From Lutibacter sp. (GTDB taxonomy: Bacteria > Bacteroidota > Bacteroidia > Flavobacteriales > Flavobacteriaceae), in the NCBI RefSeq assembly GCF_013139515.1, contig NZ_WTAR01000086.1, forward strand, positions 1 through 40,549: a DNA stretch of 40,549 bases, written 5' to 3'. This document shows positions 1 through 8,412 of this stretch, piece after piece. Both the position numbers and the translations under genes were made by a program. Each line of letters starts with the position of its first letter. Position 1 is the first letter of the stretch. The notes under the pieces are model-generated. The model saw nothing but the letters and a program-made list of their open reading frames with translations, did no database searches and was not told where the DNA came from.

Positions 1-63
1 TCGTCACCCTGAACTTGATTCAGGGTCTCATAAAAAGATGCTGAAACAAGTTTAGCATGACGA
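1..63. repeat. Composite palindromic intergenic repeat
   Basis: The outer arms TCGTCA (1-6) and TGACGA (58-63) are exact inverted copies. Inside are two hairpins: CCCTGAA/TTCAGGG (7-13 with 19-25) and a 7-pair stem with one G-T pair (39-45 with 51-57). The right half, reverse-complemented, resembles the left half, so the unit looks like two inverted copies of one module. This resembles short palindromic intergenic repeats scattered in flavobacterial genomes. It lies at the window edge, so its left flank is unknown. No second copy was noticed in the window. Confidence 0.75.
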
Positions 64-83
64 TAATTGTACAACTATATAAA

Positions 84-1028
84 ATGAATTTCAGAACCAA
101 CATTCAACTTCAAAAAGAACGTAATCAAATAGATTATACTTCTAAATTGATGCTAATTGGTTCTTGCTTTTCAGAGAACATCTACAAAAAATTAAATTAC
201 TTTAAATTTAATGCTGTAAGTAATCCGTTTGGGATTTTATTCAATCCAATTGCTATTGAAAATCTAATTACAAAAGCTATAAATGAAGAAATATATTCAG
301 AAAAAGATATTTTCCAATTAAATGAGCGTTGGCACTGTTTTGATGCACATTCTGATTTAAGTTCTAGTGATAAAAACGAATTACTTCAAAATTTAAATGA
401 GACAATTTTAGCAACAAATAAACAACTAAAAGAAGCTACACACATTATAATTACACTTGGTAGCTCTTGGGTATATCGTTTTATTGAAACAGGTGTAATT
501 GCTGGAAATTGCCATAAAGTACCTCAAAAAAAGTTTTTAAAAGAGTTACTTTTAGTAAAAGAAATTATTGCTTCATTAGAAAATATGTGTGTCCTTATTA
601 AGGATGTAAATCCATTAATAAACATTGTTTTTACTGTAAGTCCAGTTCGTCATTTAAAAGATGGTTTTGTTGAAAACTCTCAAAGTAAAGCACATTTATT
701 AGCTGCCATTCATCAAATTACGGATAAAAGGAATAAGCTTTATTACTTTCCTTCGTATGAAATTATGCAAGATGATTTACGTGAGTATCGTTTTTACAAT
801 AGTGATATGATTCACCCTAATGAAACTGCAATTAATTATATTTGGGAACAGTTTCAATATGTTTGGATTGATGAAAAAATAGTAACTATTCAAAAAGAAG
901 TTGATACAATTCAAAGAGGGTTGGCACACAAACCTTTCAACTCAAATTCTGAACAGCATAAAAAGTTTATAGCAGATTTAGAGAAAAAAAGAAAAGATTT
1001 ACAAAATAATTATAATATTAAGTTATAA
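84..1028 (+). CDS. GSCFA domain-containing protein
   Basis: A 314-residue protein of the GSCFA family, named for the N-terminal motif seen here as GSCFSEN (residues 26-32). The family is related to SGNH/GDSL hydrolases; a late D-x-x-H (DMIHPNE) fits the Asp-His part of such an active site. Substrate and pathway are unknown. An in-frame ATG exists at 57, but it sits in the downstream arm of the palindromic repeat and adds residues unlike the family, so ATG 84, followed by MNFRTNIQL, is preferred. No signal peptide is seen, so it is probably cytoplasmic. A strong terminator follows directly. Confidence 0.85.
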   Translation: MNFRTNIQLQKERNQIDYTSKLMLIGSCFSENIYKKLNYFKFNAVSNPFGILFNPIAIENLITKAINEEIYSEKDIFQLNERWHCFDAHSDLSSSDKNELLQNLNETILATNKQLKEATHIIITLGSSWVYRFIETGVIAGNCHKVPQKKFLKELLLVKEIIASLENMCVLIKDVNPLINIVFTVSPVRHLKDGFVENSQSKAHLLAAIHQITDKRNKLYYFPSYEIMQDDLREYRFYNSDMIHPNETAINYIWEQFQYVWIDEKIVTIQKEVDTIQRGLAHKPFNSNSEQHKKFIADLEKKRKDLQNNYNIKL

Positions 1029-1064
1029 CAAAAAAGAGAAGCTACAGCTTCTCTTTTTTGTTAT
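1025..1064. terminator. Bidirectional intrinsic terminator
   Basis: Perfect 19-base inverted repeat (1025-1043 and 1046-1064) with an AGAGAAGC core and flanking A and T tracts. It lies between the convergent GSCFA and rhodanese genes, overlaps the GSCFA stop codon, and can end transcription from both sides. Confidence 0.9.
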
Positions 1065-1076
1065 ATATGACTTATT

Positions 1077-1388
1077 TTATTTTACAAATTTGTCTACGTT
1101 TTGCCAAGGTCCTCCATTAATTACATCAATACCCTGTTGTTTTAAAAAGGATGTTGCTTGTCCACTTCTAGCACCACTTCTACAAACAGCAATTACCTTT
1201 TTATTCATAGCTTTAATTTCTGCAACTTTACTTGGTATTACATTTAAAACAATGTTTTTTGAACCGCTCACATGTCCGCCAGAAAACTCTTCAACAGTTC
1301 TAACATCAATAACAATTGCACCATCATTTAAATATTCTTCAATAGACTCTCCACCAGTATCGCCTCCAAATAAACCGAAAAAACTCAT
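1077..1388 (-). CDS. Single-domain rhodanese-like protein
   Basis: A 103-residue single rhodanese domain. The active-site cysteine is C69 in the loop VCRSGARSG, which has the length typical of sulfurtransferase rhodaneses (GlpE/PspE type). IDVRTVEEF (27-35) is the conserved start of the domain. The N-terminus MSFFGLFGG is hydrophobic but short and is not a clear signal peptide. It probably transfers sulfane sulfur to an acceptor such as cyanide or a thiol; the natural acceptor is unknown. A TATATTTG -7 element lies just upstream, so it has its own promoter. Confidence 0.9.
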   Translation of the reverse strand: MSFFGLFGGDTGGESIEEYLNDGAIVIDVRTVEEFSGGHVSGSKNIVLNVIPSKVAEIKAMNKKVIAVCRSGARSGQATSFLKQQGIDVINGGPWQNVDKFVK

Positions 1389-1410
1389 TTTTTTAATTTT
1401 AATTTAGGCG

Positions 1411-1418
1411 CAAATATA
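1411..1418 (-). promoter_or_regulatory. -7 element of the rhodanese gene
   Basis: The minus strand reads TATATTTG, matching the Bacteroidota -7 consensus TAnnTTTG, 22 bases upstream of the start codon. No good -33 TTTG was found. Confidence 0.55.
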
Positions 1419-1452
1419 ACTGTTTATATGTAAATTTTGGTAATGAAGGTTA

Positions 1453-3204
1453 CTAATTATTTTTTTTGATTAATTTTAAACCTCTATCTATGAGTTGAGT
1501 ATATTTCTTAAGTTCCTTTAATTGAGTTAAATAATTTAATAATTCTAATTCTAATTTGCTTTTTGAGTTATAAACAAGTTCAAAAATTTCTAGAGGTAAT
1601 AACCAATCTGTGCTGTAATTTCCTTTAAGAATTACAAAAACAGAAGTCAGTTTATCAATGTCTAAAACTATATTTTTGCGCATTTTAGCAACTTTTTTGT
1701 ACAATTTGTGGAGCTTTAATTCTTTTGCAGAATACTTAATCTTATGCGTTTTTTCTTTAGAAAGTTTACCAATATTTTTGAATGAATTTGCAGAAGCTGG
1801 CCCTGCGTAAGCTGAAGTTATTTCTTTCCCAACAGCCATATCGTAAATTCCCCATTCGGGTTTAAAAAGCACTGTGTTATTGTGTGTAACAGTACAGTTT
1901 TTAAAAGAAATTAGTAGAATTTTCCCTTTCAAATCTCGTTTTCCAGTAATTACTTCTCCTTCAATTTTAATATTTCCTTCAAAAACTAACGTAGTTTTTT
2001 TTGCTTCATAAATTCCATAAACTTCTAAATCTTTAGGAAACATATCTTCTATGGCTAAATTAATGCCTTTTAATTTCCCAACGGGGCTTCCAAAACCTTC
2101 TGAATGGTAATCTATTCCGTGACCTATTAATTCTTTATCTCTACTAGCTAATGCAGTATTTCCACTTGTTTGAATATAGATTGGCTTCTTGTTTTTATCA
2201 ACAATAACATTTGTAAAAACTCCTGAAACTTGTATGCCTGTACTTAATTCAATTGTTCCTAAATTTTTAGAATCTATTAATTTTTGAATACCATTTAAGC
2301 CACCTTTTCTTAATGCCATTTTATTAGCAAATTCCTCTAAAACAAAACTTAGATGTGCGAAATTTGGAGTTACAAATAATTGAGGTTGAGGTTTTGTAAT
2401 ATCAAAATTTTGTGTGGCAGCCTCAATAGTATACTGAACTTTTTTCACTTGTTTTGTCAAACACCATTTACTTTCTCCAATAGATGAAAGTAATCCTGCA
2501 CCATAAATTTTTGGAGAATTTAAACCTCCAATTAAACCATATTCAACTGTCCACCAATGTAAATTTCTAATTTGAGCCATTTCAGAAAGCTCACCCATAC
2601 TATTTTGTAACTCTTCAACTATTTGTTGAGCTTTTATTATTTCACCTTCTGAAGAATTTGGATCTTCTTTTAAAATAGAAAGCAATCGAATAGCTTCATA
2701 CATTTCAAAATCTTTGGCTGATGAAATTGCTTTGCAACCAATTTCTCCAAATCGTCTTAAATATTCAGCATACTCGGGATTTGCAATAATTGGTGCGTGA
2801 CCCGCAGCTTCGTGAATTATATCTGGGGCAGGTGTATATTCAATATGTTCTAATGTTCTAATATCTGATGCAATAACTAAGACATTATAAGCTTGAAACT
2901 CCATAAAAGCATTTGGCGGAATAAACCCATCAACTGAAACTGCTGCCCAACCAATTTCTTTTAAAATACGATTCATTCCTTCCATTTTTGGAATGTTATT
3001 GGTTAAAATTCCAGCTTTTTCTAATCCATCAATATATGATTCATGAGCAATTGTGCTTAAATTATCAATATTTATTCGCATTACATAACGCCAAACTGCT
3101 TGGTTTTGCGCTGTGTAATTTTTATAAGGTTGTTTAACAATAAATTTGTGTAAGTGTTTTGGCAACCTTTTGGTTACTTTATTAAATTTTATTGCTTTTG
3201 ACAT
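1453..3204 (-). CDS. Aromatic amino acid hydroxylase (phenylalanine 4-monooxygenase type)
   Basis: A 583-residue pterin-dependent aromatic amino acid hydroxylase, expected to convert phenylalanine to tyrosine with tetrahydropterin, O2 and non-heme iron. Iron ligands are visible: H131 and H136 in HEAAGH and E221 in WWTVEYGLIGG. The gap between the second His and the Glu is 85 residues, against about 40 in mammalian enzymes, so there is an insertion near residues 157-205. The catalytic domain ends near residue 310; the last ~270 residues are an extension not found in the short bacterial PhhA (about 260-300 residues). It includes a basic helical C-terminus. Start ATG at 3204. Substrate preference (Phe, Tyr or Trp) cannot be read from sequence. 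Confidence 0.9.
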   Translation of the reverse strand: MSKAIKFNKVTKRLPKHLHKFIVKQPYKNYTAQNQAVWRYVMRINIDNLSTIAHESYIDGLEKAGILTNNIPKMEGMNRILKEIGWAAVSVDGFIPPNAFMEFQAYNVLVIASDIRTLEHIEYTPAPDIIHEAAGHAPIIANPEYAEYLRRFGEIGCKAISSAKDFEMYEAIRLLSILKEDPNSSEGEIIKAQQIVEELQNSMGELSEMAQIRNLHWWTVEYGLIGGLNSPKIYGAGLLSSIGESKWCLTKQVKKVQYTIEAATQNFDITKPQPQLFVTPNFAHLSFVLEEFANKMALRKGGLNGIQKLIDSKNLGTIELSTGIQVSGVFTNVIVDKNKKPIYIQTSGNTALASRDKELIGHGIDYHSEGFGSPVGKLKGINLAIEDMFPKDLEVYGIYEAKKTTLVFEGNIKIEGEVITGKRDLKGKILLISFKNCTVTHNNTVLFKPEWGIYDMAVGKEITSAYAGPASANSFKNIGKLSKEKTHKIKYSAKELKLHKLYKKVAKMRKNIVLDIDKLTSVFVILKGNYSTDWLLPLEIFELVYNSKSKLELELLNYLTQLKELKKYTQLIDRGLKLIKKNN

Positions 3205-3274
3205 TTATTTCATTTTATGTTGGTAAGTTACAAATTTTTAAAAATTGAGTTGTAAACCATTCATAAAATAAAAA

Positions 3275-3297
3275 AGGCCGAATATTAAATTCGACCT
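3275..3297 (-). terminator. Terminator of the ankyrin gene
   Basis: On the minus strand AGGTCGAAT pairs with ATTCGGCCT (one G-U pair) and is followed by a T run. It lies just downstream of the ankyrin gene stop and upstream of the hydroxylase gene, so the two are probably separate transcripts. Confidence 0.8.
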
Positions 3298-3320
3298 AAC
3301 AATAACAATTTGAATAGATG

Positions 3321-3737
3321 TTATTTTCTATTTCTTCTTTTTCTTCTTTTTTGATTTTCTAATGCAGACTCTATTATTTCAAAGGCATCATTAGCATTAG
3401 AAAGTTCAGCCCATCTTAAAGCCGTAAATCCTTTTCCGTCAGATTTAACTTTTAATTTTGCACCATTATTAATTAATAATTTGGTGATTTTGGCTTTATT
3501 ATGTCTTGCTGCATACATTAATGGTGTTAAACCTACAGACTTTTTGTTAACGTCTATACCGTCTTCAATTAAAGATTTTACTGTTTCATAATCTCCCATT
3601 TGAATAAGTTTACAAAAAGCATTAACGCTCATTGTATACGTTGAAGGTGTAATTTTAAAATTATTATTAGGAGTTTCATTCTTTGCAGAAACCAAAATAA
3701 CAGATAGTAAGGCGATTGATAAGATTATTTTTTTCAT
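3321..3737 (-). CDS. Small secreted ankyrin-repeat protein
   Basis: A 138-residue protein with a signal peptide (MKKIILSIALLSVILVSA, residues 1-18) followed by about three ankyrin repeats. The middle one is canonical (GLTPLMYAARHNKAKITKLL...NNGA) and the third is divergent. The C-terminus is strongly basic (QKRRKRRNRK). Ankyrin repeats bind proteins; the partner is unknown. It is probably periplasmic. It is transcribed divergently from gpmI across a 268-base gap and is followed by its own terminator. Confidence 0.85.
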   Translation of the reverse strand: MKKIILSIALLSVILVSAKNETPNNNFKITPSTYTMSVNAFCKLIQMGDYETVKSLIEDGIDVNKKSVGLTPLMYAARHNKAKITKLLINNGAKLKVKSDGKGFTALRWAELSNANDAFEIIESALENQKRRKRRNRK

Positions 3738-4005
3738 AATGTTTAATAGATAAAAGTTAATATAGTTTTTAATAAAGACGACAAAACCAGCTATTTGTTA
3801 TGCTTTAAAATCTTAATTAACAACTCCTTAACAGCTATTTGATGTGAGTACACTAAAAAGTGATATAAATGAGTGATTTTCTTTGTGCTTTAAAAAATTC
3901 CCGCAATCGTTTTAGTAAATTTCAGATGAATTTAAGACCTAATAATAAAGTTCTTACGTTGAATACTTCGTATATTTGGCATTCAAAAAATAAATAGATA
4001 TTCTG
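3738..4005. other. Divergent intergenic region
   Basis: A 268-base gap between the divergent ankyrin and gpmI genes. It holds a clear -7 box for gpmI (3971-3978), a less good leftward TAACTTTT near the ankyrin start, and a short CACT/AGTG hairpin near 3850. No ORF or RNA gene was recognised. Confidence 0.6.
3971..3978 (+). promoter_or_regulatory. -7 element of gpmI
   Basis: TATATTTG, an exact match to TAnnTTTG, 27 bases before the gpmI start. There is no convincing -33 element at the usual distance. Confidence 0.55.
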
Positions 4006-5523
4006 ATGAATAAGAAAGTGATTTTAATGATTTTAGATGGTTGGGGAATTACACAAGACCCAAAAGTTTCAGCAATTTTTAACGCACAAACTTCTTATAT
4101 AGATAGTTTATACAATAGTTACGCAAATGCAAGTTTAAGAACTGACGGTGAACATGTTGGATTGCCTATTGGGCAAATGGGAAATAGTGAAGTTGGTCAT
4201 ATGAATTTAGGTGCTGATAGAATTGTGTACCAAAACTTAGTTAAAATTAACATGGCTGTTGAAAATAAAACGTTGGGAACAGAAAAAGTTTTACTAGATG
4301 CGCTTTCTTATGCAAAAGAAAACAATAAAAATATTCATTTACTAGGCTTGGTTTCTAATGGTGGAATTCACTCACATATAAATCATTTAAAAGGATTGTT
4401 AGACGTAGCTGCTGAAAACAATGCTAAAAATGTGTTTTTACATGCATTTACTGATGGTAGAGATTGCGACCCGAAATCAGGAGAATATTTTATTAATGAC
4501 ATTCAAGAGCACATGACCAAATCAGCAGGTGAATTAGCTTCAATTACGGGGCGTTACTATGCGATGGATCGTGATAATCGTTGGGAGCGTGTTAAAATAG
4601 CCTATGATGCTTTGGTTAATGCTACTGGTACAAAATCTACCAATGCAGTTGAAAGCATTAAAGAAAGTTATAAAAATAATGTGACTGATGAATTTATCAA
4701 TCCAATTATTATGATGGATGAAAAAGGCAATCCGAAAACACAAATTAAAGCAGATGATGTTGTTATTTTCTTCAATTATAGAACTGATAGAGGAAGAGAA
4801 CTTACAAACGTTCTTTCACAAAAAGATTTTCCAGAGTTTGATATGAAAACTTTGCCTTTGCATTATAATACAATGACAAATTATGATGAAACTTTTACAA
4901 ATATCAATGTAATTTATAATTCAGATAATTTAAAAGAAACTTTAGGTGAAGTATTAGAAAAAGCCGGTAAAAAGCAAATTAGAATTGCTGAAACTGAAAA
5001 ATATCCACACGTAACATTTTTCTTTTCAGGAGGAAGAGAGCAAGAGTTTGAAGGAGAAAAAAGATTGTTATGTCCATCGCCAAAAGTTGCAACATATGAT
5101 TTACAACCAGAAATGAGCGCCTTTGAAATTAGAGATGCAATTATTCCTGAATTAAATAAAAAAGAAGTCGATTTTGTATGTTTAAACTTCGCAAATGGAG
5201 ATATGGTTGGGCATACAGGTGTTATGGAAGCCGCTATTAAAGCTTGTGAAGCAGTTGACCAATGTGTGAAAGATGTTGTTACAGTAGCCAATGAAAACGA
5301 TTATACAACGTTAATAATTGCTGATCACGGAAACTGTGAAATTATGATGAATCCTGATGGTTCTCCTCATACATCACACACAACAAGTCCAGTTCCATTT
5401 ATTTTAGTTGACAAAGATTTAAAGAATATTGAAAGCGGTGTTTTAGGAGATATTGCTCCCACAATTTTAAAATTAATGGGCGTTGAACAGCCTAAAGCAA
5501 TGACACAACATTCTTTAATATAA
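4006..5523 (+). CDS. gpmI: 2,3-bisphosphoglycerate-independent phosphoglycerate mutase
   Basis: A 505-residue metal-dependent phosphoglycerate mutase that interconverts 3- and 2-phosphoglycerate in glycolysis and gluconeogenesis in the cytoplasm. The alkaline-phosphatase-fold metal site begins at MILDGWG (8-14). The phosphorylated serine is S61 in MGNSEVGHMNLG, and IADHGNCE and HTSHTTSPVPF near the C-terminus carry further metal ligands. Length is normal for the family (about 510). The thioredoxin-like gene follows 34 bases later and may be partly co-transcribed. Confidence 0.97.
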   Translation: MNKKVILMILDGWGITQDPKVSAIFNAQTSYIDSLYNSYANASLRTDGEHVGLPIGQMGNSEVGHMNLGADRIVYQNLVKINMAVENKTLGTEKVLLDALSYAKENNKNIHLLGLVSNGGIHSHINHLKGLLDVAAENNAKNVFLHAFTDGRDCDPKSGEYFINDIQEHMTKSAGELASITGRYYAMDRDNRWERVKIAYDALVNATGTKSTNAVESIKESYKNNVTDEFINPIIMMDEKGNPKTQIKADDVVIFFNYRTDRGRELTNVLSQKDFPEFDMKTLPLHYNTMTNYDETFTNINVIYNSDNLKETLGEVLEKAGKKQIRIAETEKYPHVTFFFSGGREQEFEGEKRLLCPSPKVATYDLQPEMSAFEIRDAIIPELNKKEVDFVCLNFANGDMVGHTGVMEAAIKACEAVDQCVKDVVTVANENDYTTLIIADHGNCEIMMNPDGSPHTSHTTSPVPFILVDKDLKNIESGVLGDIAPTILKLMGVEQPKAMTQHSLI

Positions 5524-5557
5524 TTTTGTAGTTTTACTGAAATTAATTTTAAAAAAA

Positions 5558-6085
5558 ATGAAAAAAATACTTTTAAGTTTTGTTTTAATAGTTTCAATAA
5601 GTTGTGCTGCGCAAAAAAATGAAGAAACAGCTGTAATTAATGCTGATGGCTATTTAGTTGGTATTGTCAACAAAGAAAGTTTTCTTCAAAAACCTTTTAA
5701 TGAGTGGTTTAATTTTAATTACGAAGATTATAAATTAAATAATGAGGTTATAGAAAAGTTAAAACCATTATTAAAAGAAGTAACTATAAAAGCATTTATG
5801 GGAACTTGGTGTGGTGATAGTCAAGAGCAAACACCGGTTTTTTATAAAATTTTAGACGCGGCTGATTTCAATTATAATAGTTTAGAATTTATTGCTGTTG
5901 ACAGAAATAAATCTACACCTGATAATTTACAAGAAGGTTTTGAAATTGAAAGAGTACCAACTTTTATTTTTTATAAAGAAGGAAAGGAAATAGGTCGTTT
6001 TGTTGAATATCCTAGAGAAACTGTTGAAAAAGATTTTTTAAAAATAGTAAGCGGAGAACCTTATAAACATTCATACGAAGATTAA
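5558..6085 (+). CDS. Thioredoxin-fold lipoprotein with a CGDS active site
   Basis: A 175-residue protein with a lipoprotein signal peptide (lipobox cysteine C16 in VSISCAAQ) and a thioredoxin-like domain. The active-site stretch is GTWCGDSQEQTP: C85-G-D-S88, so the second cysteine of the usual CxxC is a serine. The cis-proline region is visible as RVPTFIFY. A monothiol site argues against a general disulfide oxidoreductase and suits thiol binding or a reduction that needs another thiol. It is probably anchored on the periplasmic side of a membrane. A possible -7 box TAATTTTG (5521-5528) overlaps the gpmI stop codon. Confidence 0.85.
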   Translation: MKKILLSFVLIVSISCAAQKNEETAVINADGYLVGIVNKESFLQKPFNEWFNFNYEDYKLNNEVIEKLKPLLKEVTIKAFMGTWCGDSQEQTPVFYKILDAADFNYNSLEFIAVDRNKSTPDNLQEGFEIERVPTFIFYKEGKEIGRFVEYPRETVEKDFLKIVSGEPYKHSYED

Positions 6086-6106
6086 TTTCATCAAATTATA
6101 AACAAC

Positions 6107-6144
6107 AAAAAGCCGATATTCAAAATATGAATACCGGCTTTTTT
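6107..6144. terminator. Bidirectional intrinsic terminator
   Basis: AAAAGCCG...CGGCTTTT stem extended by TATTC/GAATA with one mismatch. It lies between the convergent thioredoxin-like and CoA-transferase genes, with A and T tracts on both sides. Confidence 0.88.
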
Positions 6145-6161
6145 CATCTTTGGGTTATTTT

Positions 6162-7430
6162 TTATTTTGGTGCATCAAAATATTCTCTTTCAATACGCTC
6201 TCTATGATCTGGATGAGCTATTTTTACCAACTCATTTAATCGTTGTTTTATCGTTTTTCCATACAAATTGGCAACACCATATTCTGTTACAATATATTGT
6301 ACGTGAGCTCTTGTAGTTACAACCCCAGCACCAGGATTTAAGAACGGAACAATTCTACTAATACCTTTATTAGTCATTGAAGGCATTGCAATAATTGCTT
6401 TTCCGCCTTCGCTTAATGAAGCACCTCTAATAAAATCCATTTGTCCACCAACTCCTGAATACATTCTTGTTCCAATAGAATCAGCACAAACTTGACCTGA
6501 TAAATCTACTTGTATTGCAGAGTTTATAGCAACCATTTTTGGATTTTTTCTAATAATAGCTACATCATTCACATAATCGCATGACCGCATTTCAACAAAC
6601 GGATTATCATCAACATAATCATATAATCGCTTTGAGCCCATTAAAAAAGTTGCAAGTGCCCTACCTGCATTAACACCTTTAAAATTGCTATTAATAACAT
6701 CTTTTAAAATTAAATCAATCACTCCATCTGAAAACATTTCAGTGTGTAATCCTAAATTTTTATGATTTCCTAATCTTGATAATACTGCATTTGGTATTGA
6801 ACCAATTCCCATTTGAAGTGTGCTTTTATCGTCAATAAGCTCAGCAATATGATCACCAATTTTATTTTCAACCTCATTAGGTGTAGGCAAAATAAATTCA
6901 GGTACTGGTCTGTCAACTTCAACAAAAGTATTTAATTCAGAAATATGAATAATTCCTTCCCCATGTACACGTGGCATTTGATGATTTATCAATGCAATTA
7001 CGTGTTTAGCATTGTCTATTGCTGCTAAAATAGCTTCAACAGAAACTCCTAAAGAACAATATCCATGTCTGTCTGGAGGTGAAACTTGAATAAATGCGAC
7101 ATCAAGTGGTAAAATGTTTCGTTTAAATAATAATGGCACTTCACTTAAAAAAACGGGTGTATATGAACCATTTCCTGCTTTTAAAGTATGACGAACATTA
7201 TGGCCTATAAACAATGAATTTACATGAAAACTATCTTTATATTTTGGATCTGCATAAGGTGTTTCTCCTTCCAAATGTAAGTGACAAACTTCTACGTTTC
7301 TTAATTCCTCATGTCTGTTTGTCATTGCATCAATTAATTCTTGAGGAACAGATGCTGCCGCCTGAATATATATTCTATCGTTAGATTTTATAACTTTTAC
7401 AGCTTCTTCAGCTGTTACTGCTTTATACAT
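6162..7430 (-). CDS. Acetyl-CoA hydrolase/CoA-transferase family protein
   Basis: A 422-residue member of the acetyl-CoA hydrolase / 4-hydroxybutyrate CoA-transferase family, which moves CoA between acyl-CoA and a carboxylic acid through a glutamyl-CoA intermediate. The likely catalytic residue is E231 in GLHTEMFSDG. Other family signatures are QMGIGSIPNAV (206-216), GGQMDF and VTEYGVANLYG near the C-terminus. It is cytoplasmic. The exact substrate pair (acetate, succinate, 4-hydroxybutyrate, propionate) cannot be decided from sequence. It is a single-gene transcript with a -7 box at 7455-7462 and a downstream terminator. Confidence 0.92.
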   Translation of the reverse strand: MYKAVTAEEAVKVIKSNDRIYIQAAASVPQELIDAMTNRHEELRNVEVCHLHLEGETPYADPKYKDSFHVNSLFIGHNVRHTLKAGNGSYTPVFLSEVPLLFKRNILPLDVAFIQVSPPDRHGYCSLGVSVEAILAAIDNAKHVIALINHQMPRVHGEGIIHISELNTFVEVDRPVPEFILPTPNEVENKIGDHIAELIDDKSTLQMGIGSIPNAVLSRLGNHKNLGLHTEMFSDGVIDLILKDVINSNFKGVNAGRALATFLMGSKRLYDYVDDNPFVEMRSCDYVNDVAIIRKNPKMVAINSAIQVDLSGQVCADSIGTRMYSGVGGQMDFIRGASLSEGGKAIIAMPSMTNKGISRIVPFLNPGAGVVTTRAHVQYIVTEYGVANLYGKTIKQRLNELVKIAHPDHRERIEREYFDAPK

Positions 7431-7454
7431 AGTTTATGTATTTAAATTATTTTG

Positions 7455-7462
7455 CAAATTTA
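7455..7462 (-). promoter_or_regulatory. -7 element of the CoA-transferase gene
   Basis: The minus strand reads TAAATTTG, matching TAnnTTTG, 24 bases upstream of the start codon. No clear -33 element. Confidence 0.5.
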
Positions 7463-7543
7463 CGAATGATTTTCATTATAAAAACTGTTAAATATCACCT
7501 TTTAAAGGACGTCATCTTTTTATTATTAAAGCAATATTCAAAC

Positions 7544-7573
7544 TTTGAAATTATTATTTTTAAAGTACCTTTG
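7544..7573 (+). promoter_or_regulatory. Promoter of the map operon
   Basis: TTTG (7544-7547), an 18-base spacer and TACCTTTG (7566-7573) match both halves of the Bacteroidota sigma-A-type promoter (TTTG / TAnnTTTG). The map start codon is 22 bases downstream. Confidence 0.75.
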
Positions 7574-7595
7574 CACAATAAATTAATAGGATAGA

Positions 7596-8399
7596 ATGAT
7601 AGTAATTAAAACTCGTGAAGAAATTGAATTAATGCGCGAAAGTGCCTTAATTGTATCTAAAACTTTAGGAATGTTAGCTAAAGAAGTAAAACCAGGTGTT
7701 TCTACTTTATACTTAGATAAATTAGCTGAAGATTTTATTAGAGAACAAGGAGCAATACCTGGGTTTTTAGGATTATACGATTTTCCAAACACGTTGTGTA
7801 TGAGTCCTAATGCGCAAATTGTACATGGAATTCCAAGTGATAAACCAATGGAAGATGGTGATATTATTTCTATAGATTGTGGGGCTTTAAAAAATGGTTT
7901 TTATGGAGATCACGCTTATACTTTTGAAGTAGGAAATGTGGCGTCTGAAACAAAAAAATTATTACAAATTACAAAAGAGAGTTTATACGCTGGTATTCGT
8001 GAATTTAAAATTGGGAATAGAGTAGGAGATGTTGGTTTTGCAATTCAAAATTATTGTGAAAAACACGGGTATGGAATTGTTAGAGAACTTGTAGGTCATG
8101 GTTTAGGAAGTGAAATGCATGAAGATCCTGAAATGCCAAATTATGGACGTAGAGGAAGAGGTAAAAAGTTTGTTGAAGGAATGGTAGTTGCTATTGAACC
8201 AATGGTAAATTTAGGAACACAACAAATTAACCAATTAAATGATGGTTGGACAATCTTGACAAAAGACGGGAAACCGAGCGCTCATTTTGAACATGATGTT
8301 GCCATTGTAAATGGTAAACCAGAGCTACTTTCAACGTTCAAATATGTATATGAAGCTTTAGGAATTGAAAGTAATGAAGAAGATGAGTTTAGACAATAA
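7596..8399 (+). CDS. map: Type I methionyl aminopeptidase
   Basis: A 267-residue cytoplasmic enzyme that removes the initiator methionine from nascent proteins. All five metal ligands of the pita-bread fold are present: D94 (SIDCG), D105 (YGDHAYTF), H168 (GHGLG), E201 (IEPMV) and E232 (HFEHD). Substrate-binding H77 is also present in VHGIP. There is no N-terminal zinc-finger extension. It has a good own promoter. A cupin gene follows after 13 bases and a methyltransferase gene after that, suggesting one operon. Confidence 0.97.
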   Translation: MIVIKTREEIELMRESALIVSKTLGMLAKEVKPGVSTLYLDKLAEDFIREQGAIPGFLGLYDFPNTLCMSPNAQIVHGIPSDKPMEDGDIISIDCGALKNGFYGDHAYTFEVGNVASETKKLLQITKESLYAGIREFKIGNRVGDVGFAIQNYCEKHGYGIVRELVGHGLGSEMHEDPEMPNYGRRGRGKKFVEGMVVAIEPMVNLGTQQINQLNDGWTILTKDGKPSAHFEHDVAIVNGKPELLSTFKYVYEALGIESNEEDEFRQ

Positions 8400-8412
8400 A
8401 TAATTTTGAAGT

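Noticed and set aside
57-83. ATG 57 as the GSCFA start
   Set aside because: It lies in the arm of the palindromic repeat and adds nine residues not typical of the family.
1389-1452. Weak inverted repeat (GTAACC/TTACC area) between hydroxylase and rhodanese
   Set aside because: The stem is short and interrupted, with no T run; no terminator could be supported there.
3845-3860. CACT-AAAA-AGTG hairpin upstream of gpmI
   Set aside because: Four-pair stem in AT-rich DNA without T run or conserved RNA motif; expected by chance.
4540-5291. Long antisense reading frames within gpmI
   Set aside because: They lie fully inside a certain gene, have no family features and no promoter, and arise from the low stop frequency opposite coding sequence.
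8401-8408. TAATTTTG as a promoter for the cupin gene
   Set aside because: Only 4 bases separate it from the start codon, too few for a transcription start and leader; the cupin gene is more likely read with map.
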